From the IMG/VR virus record IMGVR_UViG_3300027963_000238, positions 1 through 29,970 of that record: DNA of 29,970 bases. One strand, given 5' to 3'. Each line of letters opens with the position of its first letter. Positions within the stretch are counted from its first letter, which is position 1. The notes under the pieces are model-generated. The model saw only the letters and a list, made by a program, of their open reading frames with translations. It searched no databases and was not told where the DNA came from. Below, in pieces: positions 1 to 9,543 of this stretch. A program made the translations under genes and the position numbers. This DNA is from a virus.

Positions 1-3000
1 GGCAACTTAAATGTTACGGCTAATTATTTCAATGTATCTAATAATTTAATTGCTAACGGTAATGCAAATATAAGTGGTAACGCAAACGTTACCGGTAATG
101 TTAGCGCGAATAATTTTATAGCAGGCGGTAATATTACTGGTGCTAATTTAGTTAGTGCAAACTATTTCACTGGTACACTAACAACAAATGCTCAACCAAA
201 TGTTACTAGTCTTGGCACATTAAGCAATCTCTTTATTTTAGGTAATTTAGGTGTAGGTACTAATGTATCTACTACTGATGCTAGAGTTACTATTCTTGCT
301 GTAGGACAAACTAATGTTTATCCTGTTACAGGTAACAGTGTTGCAGCAGGCACTGATCTTCATGTAAGCGGCGGTAATGGCAATCTTACTAGAATAACAC
401 AAGATTCATTTGGATTAAACACTTATGTAGCGTTTACAGGTCGTGCTGCTGGAGGCACCGCTGCTGCACCTACACAGACTCTTGCAGGAGCTAATCTAAG
501 TCAATTTACTGGTCGTGGATTCTCTAATGGTTCATTAGAATTTGGTAATAATTCAACTGGTCTAATAGCTATTAAGGCTGCTGAAGATTTTACAGATACT
601 AGTCGTTCTACTAATGTAGTAATTTACACAACTTCAGTTGGAAATATTAATCCTACAGTAGCTGCTACTTTTGATGGTAATGGCAATTTAACTGTTACTG
701 GTAGTATTACTAGCACAGGTGGAAACGCTAATCTAGGTAATTCTATTAGTGCTAATTTTGTTAGTGTCAGTTCTAATACCGTTACTAATAATTTAAAAGT
801 TAATTTAGAATTCTCAGGTAATACTGCTAATTTTAGTGGAAATATAATTACTGCAAATGCTAACTTAGGTAATGTAGCGAATGCTAATTTCTTTAGTGGT
901 AACGGCGCGTATTTAACTGGTATTACTTTTGCAAATCTGACGGATGCTAATACTGCTAACTTAACTATTAATGAAATTTATTTACAAGGTGTTACTAATT
1001 TAGCAGTTAATCACACTGGTGCTACCGCTTATACATTTGATCAATATCCTGGAAGTAATCCAACATTATATGCAGTTGCCGGCACTACATTAGCATTTGA
1101 TTTAACTGCTGCCGGACATCCATTTCAAATTCAATATGCTAACGGCACAGACTACAACACTGGCTTATATCATGTAACTACTGCCGGTGTAGTAAGTACA
1201 GGAGCAAACGCTCAATCACAAACATCTGGCACACTGTACTTTAAGATACCCGGAGACCTTAATAGTAATTTAAAATATCAATGTTTTAACCATGTTGCGA
1301 TGAATGGTAATATTATCATACAAAATGCCAATATTGCTAATCTTTTATTAAATTTTACTGGTAATATTAATGCAAATTACTTTACTGGTAACGGTAGTTT
1401 ACTAACAGGCATCGGAAACGCAACTAATATTGTTAATGGTAACAGCAATGTGATTGTTACTGCTAACGGTAACGTTACTACTAGTGTAGCAGGAAATGCA
1501 AATGTACTAGTAGTAACAGGCACCGGCATAAACGTAGCAGGGTATTTAAATACAGGTAGTGGTGATATTACCACTACAGGTAATATAACCGGTGGCAATA
1601 TAATTGGCATAGTAGCAGCCGGAAGTAATGCGATTACTACTACAGGTAATATTACCGGTGGTAATATTATTGGAACAATAGCAGCCGGCTCAAATACTAT
1701 CACTACTACTGGCAATGCAAACGTTGGTAATCTAGGATTTGGATCGGGAGAAATTATTGGTACGGGTAATATTACCGGTGGTAATATCAGTGTTGGTAAC
1801 ATATCTACTACAGGCAATGCTAACGTAGGTAATCTCGGCTTTGGATCAGGTTCAATAACTGGTACAGGTAATATCACCGGTGGAAATATTATTGGTACTA
1901 TTGCTGCGGGTTCTAATACAATCACCACTACTGGCAATGCTAATGTTGGTAATTTAGGATTTGGCAGTGGAGTCGTTACTGGTACGGGTAATATTACCGG
2001 TGGCAACTTAATTGGTACCATCGCAGCTGGTTCAAATACTATTAGTACTACAGGTAATGCTAATCTAGGTAATATAGGATTTGGATCGGGAGAAATTACT
2101 GGTACAGGTAATGTCACTGCTGGCAACGTAATTGGTACAATTGCTGCAGGTTCTAATACTATTAGTACTACAGGTAACGCCAATGTTGGTAATTTAGGCT
2201 TTGGTAGTGGTGTTATTACTGGTACAGGTAATATCACTGGTGGCAATATTATTGGCACTATTGCAGCTGGCTCTAATACAATTAGCACTACTGGTAATGC
2301 TAATGTTGGTAATTTAGGCTTTGGTACTGGTTCAGTTACTGGTACAGGTAATATCACTGGTGGCAATATTATTGGCACTATTGCTGCCGGAAGTAATACA
2401 ATCACTACTACAGGTAATATCACCGGTGGTAATATAATTGGTAATGGTAGTCAGCTAACAGGTATAAATTTCTCTAACTTAGCTGATGCGATTACTGCTA
2501 ATTTAACTATTAATGAAGTTTATTTACAAGGTGTTACTAATTTAGCAGTTAATCACACCGGTGCCACCGCGTATACATTTGATCAATATCCTGGAAGTAA
2601 TCCATCTCTCTATGTAGTAGCAGGCACTACCTTAGCATTTGATTTAACTGCAGCCGGTCATCCATTCCAAATTCAATATGCAAATGGTACAGATTATAGC
2701 AATGGTCTATTCCATGTAACTACAACTGGAGTAGTAAGTACAGGAGCAAGTGCCCAATCACAAACATCAGGTACATTATATTGGAAAGTTCCTGGTGATA
2801 TCAGTGGTAATTTTAAATATCAATGCCAAAATCACACGGCAATGAACGGAAATATATTTGTTCAAGCAGCAAATATAGGTAATGTTCTTCTTAACTACAC
2901 TGGTAATTTATCAGCAGGTAATGCTAATTTAGGTAATGCTGTTGCTGCTAACTACTTTGTTGGAAATGGTTTCTATCTAACTGGTATTGACACTGCTGGT

Positions 3001-6000
3001 GTAGCGAACGGCAATTCTAATGTAAAAGTTTACAGCAATGCCAATGTAGAAATTTCATCTAACGGTGTAGCAAATGTATTGACAATAACTGGATCGGCAG
3101 TTGTTGCTTCTCAGAATGTATATGCTAATACTAACACAATACAAGCTAATATTATTGTAGGTAACACACTAACTGGTAACTTAAGTACTGCTGCACAACC
3201 AAATATAACAAGTGTTGGTAGTTTAACAACGTTGACAGTAACCGGCGACATTGTTGGTAATACAGCTAACTTTAATGGTGCTGTATATTCTAATGCTAAT
3301 AGTATCTCTGCTCCAACGCAATTGGCAACTAAGTCTTATGTTGACAATCAAGTTTCTACTGGTATTCAAGTTCATCCAGCAGTAATTGTCTCTACAACTA
3401 CTAATTTAACAGCAACTTATACTCCAGGTGGTACTAATCCAACAGTAACTAGTATTGTCACTGGCAATACACTGATATCAACAGGACACAATTTAAATAC
3501 TACGGATATGTTTGTGCCTACAGTGTCAAGTAGTGGTCTTACATCAGGTACTCCTTATTTCGTATATTCTGTCGCTAATGCAAACGCATTTACCCTAACT
3601 GCTTCTTGGGCCGGTCCCCAGTTAACCGGTCTTACAAATGGTACAGGACTGAGTATTACAAGCAATGCTAATCCAGGTGTTGGAGCTAAACTTACTAATT
3701 CGGGTACACAGGCAGTCATAACAATTGATAATACTGCATTGGCATTGAACGCTAGAGTGCTAGTTCAATACCAATCTAATGCGGCATTAAATGGTGTTTA
3801 TTTTGTCAGTAACGTTGGGTCAGTCTCTACTAATTGGGAATTAACTAGAGCAACAGACGCAGATGAATACTTTCCACAAAGCAATGAAGGTATCGCGCAA
3901 GGAGCTTATTTCTTTGTACAAGATGGTGATACTCTAGCAGGAGGCTCTTATGTAGTTGCTACTACTGGAATAATCATAATTGGTACTACTGGTATATCAT
4001 TTTCTGAATTCAGTGCGGCAGTACCATACACTGGCGTCAGTCCGATTGTAGTAACCGGCCAACAAATTAGTTTAGCTAATACTACTGGGTCAGGGGATGT
4101 TGTTGTATTAGCGACTAGTCCTAATCTTACAACACCAAATATTGGAACCGCAACAGGTAATAGCCTAACACTAAGTGGTAATGGTTTAGTAAGTGCAGCT
4201 AATGTCACTGCTTCTGCAAACGTCACCGCTGGTAATTTAAATACCAATGGTCAAATAACATCAACCGGTACCGGTAATTTATCTGACGGTGGCGGACAGT
4301 TATATCTAAACGGCACCGGTAATAATAGAATTGACTTCAATACTAATGGAACCGGTGCGCCAACATTTACCACACGAAGTGCTGGAAGTAAAATTGTATT
4401 GTATCCACTCACCAACGGAACCAATACAGATTATGCAATAGGTATTAACAGTGGTACATTTTGGTCAAGTGTCCCTCAATACGATAATGCACTACAATTT
4501 AAATGGTATGGTGGTACAACAGAAGTAGCAAACTTGAGTGGTACAGGTAATTTTTCAGCAGCGGGTAACATCACCGGTAGTAACATAATTACTACTGGTC
4601 AACTAGTCTCATCAGTAGCCACCGGTACTGCTCCACTTGTAGTATCAAGTACAACTCAAGTACCAAATCTATTTGCTGCAACAGCTAACGTAGCTAAAAA
4701 TAGTAATGTTGCTTCTGCAACAACTAATATATCTTATCCTACGTTTGCTTATGCTAATATAACTGGTGATTATCCATTACAAAGTAATACAGCATTCTCA
4801 GCTAATTTTGCAAACGGTGCATTTATTTCTACTACGTTCGTTGGTAATGTTGTAGCAGATTCTGCTAATATTACTGGTACTGCAAATGTTGGTAACATCA
4901 CTGGTGCTAATTTAGTTAGTGCGAATTATGTCGCAGGTACACTAACAACAAATGCTCAACCAAACATTACATCAGTTGGGACCTTATCAAGTGTTACAGT
5001 CAGTGGTAATGCTAACGTAGGTAACTTGGACTTTGGATCAGGTTCAATAACTGGCACGGGAAATATCACTGCTGGCAATTTAATTGGTGCAATTTCAGCC
5101 GGTTCTAATCCAATCACCACTACAGGTAATGCTAACCTTGGTAATTTAGGATTTGGCAGTGGAGTGATTACTGGTACAGGTAATATTACCGGTGGTAATA
5201 TTATTGGCACAATTTCAGCCGGAAGCAATACTATTAGCACTACTGGAAATGCTAATCTAGGTAATATAGGTTTTGGCAGTGGAGTGATTACTGGTACAGG
5301 TAATATTACCGGTGGCAATATTATTGGCACAATTTCAGCCGGAAGCAATACAATTACCACTACCGGAAATGCTAATCTAGGTAATATAGGTTTTGGCAGT
5401 GGAGTGATTACTGGTACAGGTAATATTACCGGTGGCAATATAATTGGTACCATCGCAGCCGGAAGTAACACTATCACTACTACCGGAAATGCTAATCTAG
5501 GTAATATAGGTTTTGGCAGTGGAGTCGTTACTGGTACAGGTAATATCACTGGTGGCAACATAATTGGTACCATCGCAGCCGGAAGTAACACTATCACTAC
5601 TACAGGCAATGCAAACGTAGGTAACTTGGGCTTTGGTAGCGGTGTTATTACTGGCACAGGTAATATCACTGGTGGCAACATAATTGGTACCATCGCAGCC
5701 GGAAGTAACACTATCACTACTACAGGCAATGCAAACGTTGGTAATCTTGGCTTTGGATCAGGTTCAGTAACTGGTACAGGTAATATCACTGGTGGCAATA
5801 TAATTGGTACAATCGCGGCCGGAAGTAATACAATTAGTACTACTGGTAATGCAAACGTTGGTAATTTGGGCTTTGGTAGTGGGGTCGTTACTGGTACAGG
5901 TAATATCACTGGTGGCAATATAAACACCAGCGGACAATTAGTTTCCACAGTGGCAACTGGCACCGCTCCATTAGCGGTAAGTAGTAATACTGTCGTTCCT

Positions 6001-9000
6001 AACTTAAATGCAGCATTTGCCAACATTGCAAATTATGTTGCTGTTACTACAGTTTCAACTAATATTTCATATCCAACATTTGCATATGCAGATCTTACAG
6101 GTACTTATCCACTACAAAGCAATACAGCTATTTCAGCTAACTTGGCAAATGGTGCGTTTATTGCTACTACGTTTGTTGGTAATGTAGTAGGTAATCTAAC
6201 AGGGGCCCTATCAAATGGTAATAGTAACGTAAACATTCCTGCTGCAAACGGAAACGTTAATATTAGTGCTGTAGGTAATGCTAACATATTAGTAGTAACT
6301 GGTACTGGTGCCAATATTACTGGTACTGCTAACGTCACGGGCAATACGAACGTTGGCGGTAACGTAAACGTCACTTCTAACGTAATAGCAGGTAACGTTT
6401 ATGCTAACTCAGGTACGATCGGTGGTTCATTAGTAGCAGGTACGCTAACTACAGCAGCACAACCTAATATTACATCAGTTGGCGCACTAACTGGACTAAC
6501 AGTATCTAATGCTACGGGTGTCGTTAACTTTACTACGACCGCTAACGTAACATTGGGTGCAGTTGCTAATCTTAAGATATCCGGTGGTACATCAGGATAT
6601 GTCTTATCTACTGACGGGGCAAGCAATCTAAGTTGGGTAGCACAATCAGGTGGTAGTATAGCCTCTATATCTAATGGTACAAGTAATGTAAATATCCCTG
6701 CGGCAAATGGAAACGTTAATATTTCATCCGCAGGTAATGCCAACATAGCAGTTATTACTGGTACTGGTATGAATGTGGCAGGTACAATTAATGGTACCGG
6801 TAACATTACTGGTGCTAATCTAATTGCTGGTGCCGGCTCAGGTGGTAATATTACCGGTGCTAATTTAGTTAGTGCAAACTACTTCACAGGGACATTAACG
6901 ACAAATGCACAACCTAATATTACATCAGTTGGTACGCTTACAGGATTAACAAGCACCGGTACTGTAAACTTTACGGGTGCTAGTAATGTATCACTTGGTG
7001 CAGTAGGTAATATTAAAATTACCGGTGGCAGTGCTAGTCAATATTTACAAACTGATGGCGCCGGCAACTTAAGTTTTGCTACGATAAGTTCTACTAGTAT
7101 TTCTAACGGTAACAGTAATGTAACCATTCCTGCTGCGAACGGAAACGTTAATATTTCATCCGCAGGTAATGCCAACATAGCAGTTATTACTGGTACTGGT
7201 ATGAATGTGGCAGGTACCATTAATGCTACAGGTAATATCACTGGTGGTAATTTACTTGGACCACATGCTAACGGCAATTCAAACGTTAATATCCCTGCTG
7301 CAAATGGAAACGTTAATATAAGTGCTGTTGGTAATGCTAACATATTAGTTGTAACTGGTACTGGTGCTAATATTACTGGTACTGCAAATATTTCAGGCAA
7401 TGCTAACGTTGGTAATTTAGGCTTTGGTAGTGGTGTCGTTACTGGTACAGGTAATATCACTGGTGGTAATATCATAGGTATTATTGCTGCAGGTTCAAAC
7501 ACTATAACAACTACAGGTAACATTACAGGTGGCAATTTACTTGGATCACATGCTAACGGCAATTCAAATGTTAATATCCCTGCTGCAAATGGAAACGTTA
7601 ATATAAGTGCTGTTGGTAATGCTAACATATTAGTTGTAACTGGTACTGGTGCTAATATTACTGGTACTGCAAATATTTCAGGCAATGCTAACGTTGGTAA
7701 CTTGGGCTTTGGATCAGGTCAAATTATTGGTACAGGTAATATCACTGGTGGTAATATCATAGGTATCATCGCCGCAGGTTCAAACACTATAACAACTACA
7801 GGTAACATTACTGGTGGCAATTTACTTGGATCACATGCCAATGGCAATTCAAATGTAAACATCCCTGCGGCAAATGGAAACGTTAATATTTCATCCGCAG
7901 GTAATGCTAACATTGTAGTTGTAACTGGTACTGGTATGAATGTGGCAGGTACAATTAATGCTACGGGTAATATCACTGGTGGCAATTTACTTGGACCACT
8001 GGCTAACGGCAATTCAAACGTTAATATCCCTACTGCAAACGGAAACGTTAATATAAGTGCTGTTGGTAATGCTAACATTGTAGTTGTAACTGGCACTGGT
8101 ATGAATGTGGCAGGTACAATTAATGCTACGGGTAATATCACTGGTGGTAATATAGTTACTGGTGGTGGTGCTGGTGGAAGTATGACTGGCGCTAACTTAA
8201 TTAGTGCAAACTACTTCACAGGTACTCTAACTACAGCAGCACAACCTAATATTACATCAGTTGGTACACTCACTGGGTTGACCAGTGGCGGTATTGTTAA
8301 CTTTACTACTGCAAGTAATGTGTCTCTAGGTGCAAACGGTAACGTTAAAATTACTGGTGGTACAAATGGTCAAGTTCTTACAACAGATGGTGCAGGTAAC
8401 TTAAGCTTTACTACAGTCTCAGGAGGTGGTGGCGCCGCGATTTCTAATGGCACCAGCTACGCTAATATAACCGCTTCAGGTGGTAATATTGTGTTGGCTG
8501 TTGCAAGTACTATTAGAGCCAATGTTACTTCTACTGGTCTTGATGTAACTGGCAATATTACTAGTGGCAATGCTAATATTACCGGTCAATTCATCTCTAC
8601 ACTAGCAACAGGTACTGCTCCGTTTGTAATAACAAGCACAACTCAAGTAGCTAACCTAAGCGTAGCTACTGCTGGTACTGCTGTTACCGTAACTGGTGCA
8701 GCACAAAGTAATATCACTAGTGTTGGTACTCTAAGTTCGTTGGGAGTTTCAGGTACGGTTACAGCTAGCCAATTTGTTTCAAACGTAGCCACTGGTACTG
8801 CACCAATAACTGTAAGTAGTACAACTCGTGTTGCTAACTTAAACGTAGCATATGCTAATGTAAGTGATTTTGGAGCTGTTACTAATCAAACAACAGGTAC
8901 TTATTATCCTGTTTTTGTAAGTAGCAATGCAACAGGAAACTATGCTCTTGCGGCTAACGGTGTGTTTAGTGCAAATATTGCCAACGGTGCATTTATTTCT

Positions 9001-9543
9001 AATTCATTCGTTGCCGGCGCCGGCTCAGGTGGTAATATTACCGGGGCTAACACAGTAAGTGCCAATACCTTCACTGCAGGTAGCGGCTCAGGTGGTAATA
9101 TTACCGGTGCTAACACGATAAGTGCAAACAGTTTCATTGGTGCAACAAGTATTGACTTTACTACTACTAGCAATGTGGCATTAGGCGCAAATGCAACCGT
9201 TACGGATGGTGCTTCAAATACCTATGCTATTGGTTATAAAGCGGTACCGCAAAGCACTACAGCATCGGGCAATTTTGTTTTAAGTGATAGTGCTAAGCAT
9301 TTATATGTTTCAGCAGGTGTTACTGTACCTGCTAATGCTTCTGTAGCATTTGCTATAGGAACCGTAGTCACGGTCTTGAATTCTAGTGCTAGCAGCATAA
9401 CTGTTGCACAAGGCTCAGGTGTGACGTTGAGACAAACTGGAACTGCCAATACTGGTAATAGAACGCTTTCTGGATATGGAATGTGTTCATGTATTAAAGT
9501 TGCCTCCGACACGTGGTATATTTCAGGAACTGGATTGACATAA
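1..9543 (+). CDS. Giant repetitive tail-fibre protein, 5' end outside window
   Basis: Frame 1 is open from base 1 to the TAA at 9541, at least 3180 residues, so the gene starts upstream; the ATG at 1300 is internal. The protein is Gly/Asn/Thr/Ala-rich low-complexity sequence typical of long aquatic phage fibres, with recurring AQPNITSVGTL segments. It contains two cupredoxin-like domains (residues about 320-440 and 835-955), blocks of 40-residue repeats ending TGNITGGNIIG (codons within 1561-2440 and 5041-5930), 95-residue repeats (7267-8120), and a TKSYVD-type segment followed by a non-repetitive domain with the motif ELTRATDADEY (3320-4000). The last 100 residues (TDGASNTYAIGYKAV to the end) are non-repetitive and look like a tip domain. 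Expected role: receptor-binding or baseplate-attached fibre. Fibre assignment is by composition and repeats; exact gene equivalence is unknown. Confidence 0.85.
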   Translation, partial: GNLNVTANYFNVSNNLIANGNANISGNANVTGNVSANNFIAGGNITGANLVSANYFTGTLTTNAQPNVTSLGTLSNLFILGNLGVGTNVSTTDARVTILAVGQTNVYPVTGNSVAAGTDLHVSGGNGNLTRITQDSFGLNTYVAFTGRAAGGTAAAPTQTLAGANLSQFTGRGFSNGSLEFGNNSTGLIAIKAAEDFTDTSRSTNVVIYTTSVGNINPTVAATFDGNGNLTVTGSITSTGGNANLGNSISANFVSVSSNTVTNNLKVNLEFSGNTANFSGNIITANANLGNVANANFFSGNGAYLTGITFANLTDANTANLTINEIYLQGVTNLAVNHTGATAYTFDQYPGSNPTLYAVAGTTLAFDLTAAGHPFQIQYANGTDYNTGLYHVTTAGVVSTGANAQSQTSGTLYFKIPGDLNSNLKYQCFNHVAMNGNIIIQNANIANLLLNFTGNINANYFTGNGSLLTGIGNATNIVNGNSNVIVTANGNVTTSVAGNANVLVVTGTGINVAGYLNTGSGDITTTGNITGGNIIGIVAAGSNAITTTGNITGGNIIGTIAAGSNTITTTGNANVGNLGFGSGEIIGTGNITGGNISVGNISTTGNANVGNLGFGSGSITGTGNITGGNIIGTIAAGSNTITTTGNANVGNLGFGSGVVTGTGNITGGNLIGTIAAGSNTISTTGNANLGNIGFGSGEITGTGNVTAGNVIGTIAAGSNTISTTGNANVGNLGFGSGVITGTGNITGGNIIGTIAAGSNTISTTGNANVGNLGFGTGSVTGTGNITGGNIIGTIAAGSNTITTTGNITGGNIIGNGSQLTGINFSNLADAITANLTINEVYLQGVTNLAVNHTGATAYTFDQYPGSNPSLYVVAGTTLAFDLTAAGHPFQIQYANGTDYSNGLFHVTTTGVVSTGASAQSQTSGTLYWKVPGDISGNFKYQCQNHTAMNGNIFVQAANIGNVLLNYTGNLSAGNANLGNAVAANYFVGNGFYLTGIDTAGVANGNSNVKVYSNANVEISSNGVANVLTITGSAVVASQNVYANTNTIQANIIVGNTLTGNLSTAAQPNITSVGSLTTLTVTGDIVGNTANFNGAVYSNANSISAPTQLATKSYVDNQVSTGIQVHPAVIVSTTTNLTATYTPGGTNPTVTSIVTGNTLISTGHNLNTTDMFVPTVSSSGLTSGTPYFVYSVANANAFTLTASWAGPQLTGLTNGTGLSITSNANPGVGAKLTNSGTQAVITIDNTALALNARVLVQYQSNAALNGVYFVSNVGSVSTNWELTRATDADEYFPQSNEGIAQGAYFFVQDGDTLAGGSYVVATTGIIIIGTTGISFSEFSAAVPYTGVSPIVVTGQQISLANTTGSGDVVVLATSPNLTTPNIGTATGNSLTLSGNGLVSAANVTASANVTAGNLNTNGQITSTGTGNLSDGGGQLYLNGTGNNRIDFNTNGTGAPTFTTRSAGSKIVLYPLTNGTNTDYAIGINSGTFWSSVPQYDNALQFKWYGGTTEVANLSGTGNFSAAGNITGSNIITTGQLVSSVATGTAPLVVSSTTQVPNLFAATANVAKNSNVASATTNISYPTFAYANITGDYPLQSNTAFSANFANGAFISTTFVGNVVADSANITGTANVGNITGANLVSANYVAGTLTTNAQPNITSVGTLSSVTVSGNANVGNLDFGSGSITGTGNITAGNLIGAISAGSNPITTTGNANLGNLGFGSGVITGTGNITGGNIIGTISAGSNTISTTGNANLGNIGFGSGVITGTGNITGGNIIGTISAGSNTITTTGNANLGNIGFGSGVITGTGNITGGNIIGTIAAGSNTITTTGNANLGNIGFGSGVVTGTGNITGGNIIGTIAAGSNTITTTGNANVGNLGFGSGVITGTGNITGGNIIGTIAAGSNTITTTGNANVGNLGFGSGSVTGTGNITGGNIIGTIAAGSNTISTTGNANVGNLGFGSGVVTGTGNITGGNINTSGQLVSTVATGTAPLAVSSNTVVPNLNAAFANIANYVAVTTVSTNISYPTFAYADLTGTYPLQSNTAISANLANGAFIATTFVGNVVGNLTGALSNGNSNVNIPAANGNVNISAVGNANILVVTGTGANITGTANVTGNTNVGGNVNVTSNVIAGNVYANSGTIGGSLVAGTLTTAAQPNITSVGALTGLTVSNATGVVNFTTTANVTLGAVANLKISGGTSGYVLSTDGASNLSWVAQSGGSIASISNGTSNVNIPAANGNVNISSAGNANIAVITGTGMNVAGTINGTGNITGANLIAGAGSGGNITGANLVSANYFTGTLTTNAQPNITSVGTLTGLTSTGTVNFTGASNVSLGAVGNIKITGGSASQYLQTDGAGNLSFATISSTSISNGNSNVTIPAANGNVNISSAGNANIAVITGTGMNVAGTINATGNITGGNLLGPHANGNSNVNIPAANGNVNISAVGNANILVVTGTGANITGTANISGNANVGNLGFGSGVVTGTGNITGGNIIGIIAAGSNTITTTGNITGGNLLGSHANGNSNVNIPAANGNVNISAVGNANILVVTGTGANITGTANISGNANVGNLGFGSGQIIGTGNITGGNIIGIIAAGSNTITTTGNITGGNLLGSHANGNSNVNIPAANGNVNISSAGNANIVVVTGTGMNVAGTINATGNITGGNLLGPLANGNSNVNIPTANGNVNISAVGNANIVVVTGTGMNVAGTINATGNITGGNIVTGGGAGGSMTGANLISANYFTGTLTTAAQPNITSVGTLTGLTSGGIVNFTTASNVSLGANGNVKITGGTNGQVLTTDGAGNLSFTTVSGGGGAAISNGTSYANITASGGNIVLAVASTIRANVTSTGLDVTGNITSGNANITGQFISTLATGTAPFVITSTTQVANLSVATAGTAVTVTGAAQSNITSVGTLSSLGVSGTVTASQFVSNVATGTAPITVSSTTRVANLNVAYANVSDFGAVTNQTTGTYYPVFVSSNATGNYALAANGVFSANIANGAFISNSFVAGAGSGGNITGANTVSANTFTAGSGSGGNITGANTISANSFIGATSIDFTTTSNVALGANATVTDGASNTYAIGYKAVPQSTTASGNFVLSDSAKHLYVSAGVTVPANASVAFAIGTVVTVLNSSASSITVAQGSGVTLRQTGTANTGNRTLSGYGMCSCIKVASDTWYISGTGLT
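961..1320 (+). other. Cupredoxin-like domain, copy 1, within tail fibre
   Basis: Within the fibre frame, AFDLTAAGHPFQIQY is followed about 55 residues later by YQCFNHVAM. The potential type-1 copper ligands are His373 (codon 1117), Cys428 (1282), His431 (1291) and Met434 (1300). The spacing C-x2-H-x2-M is that of amicyanin. Copper binding is inferred from the ligand pattern only. Confidence 0.6.
1855..2440 (+). repeat. 120-bp (40-residue) in-frame tandem repeats, block 1
   Basis: Near-identical segments recur every 120 bp (for example at 1861, 1981, 2101, 2221 and 2341), each encoding TGTGNITGGNIIG, an AAGSNT segment and GNANVGNLGFGSG. Degenerate copies extend upstream to about 1560. Copies differ mainly at synonymous positions. 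Confidence 0.9.
2500..2862 (+). other. Cupredoxin-like domain, copy 2, within tail fibre
   Basis: Near-duplicate of the 961-1320 domain. Ligand candidates are His887 (codon 2659), Cys942 (2824), His945 (2833) and Met948 (2842), again C-x2-H-x2-M. Differences from copy 1 are scattered while the four ligands are kept, which suggests the site is under selection. Confidence 0.6.
5041..5930 (+). repeat. 120-bp (40-residue) in-frame tandem repeats, block 2
   Basis: Same unit as block 1, in register at 5041, 5161, 5281, 5401, 5521, 5641, 5761 and 5881. Some adjacent units are almost identical at DNA level, indicating recent duplication or gene conversion. Confidence 0.9.
7267..8125 (+). repeat. 285-bp (95-residue) in-frame repeats, block 3
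   Basis: A longer unit beginning ANGNSNVNIPAANGNVNIS recurs at 7267, 7552 and 7837 with a strict 285-bp step, then in shortened form near 8000. It combines the NVNIPAANGNVNIS module with the NANVGNLGFGSG module of blocks 1 and 2. Confidence 0.85.

Noticed and set aside
1300-1302. ATG at 1300 as the start of the fibre gene
   Set aside because: The frame is open from base 1, and this Met is the conserved Met of the first cupredoxin-like domain, so it is internal.
1561-5930. CRISPR-like array
   Set aside because: The periodic repeats are in-frame coding units of 120 bp with no unique spacers.
1377-8141. Several long minus-strand ORFs (up to 356 codons) opposite the fibre gene
   Set aside because: They consist of Pro/Val/Leu repeats created by the antisense of the Gly/Asn/Thr repeats, and have no ribosome sites or independent pattern.
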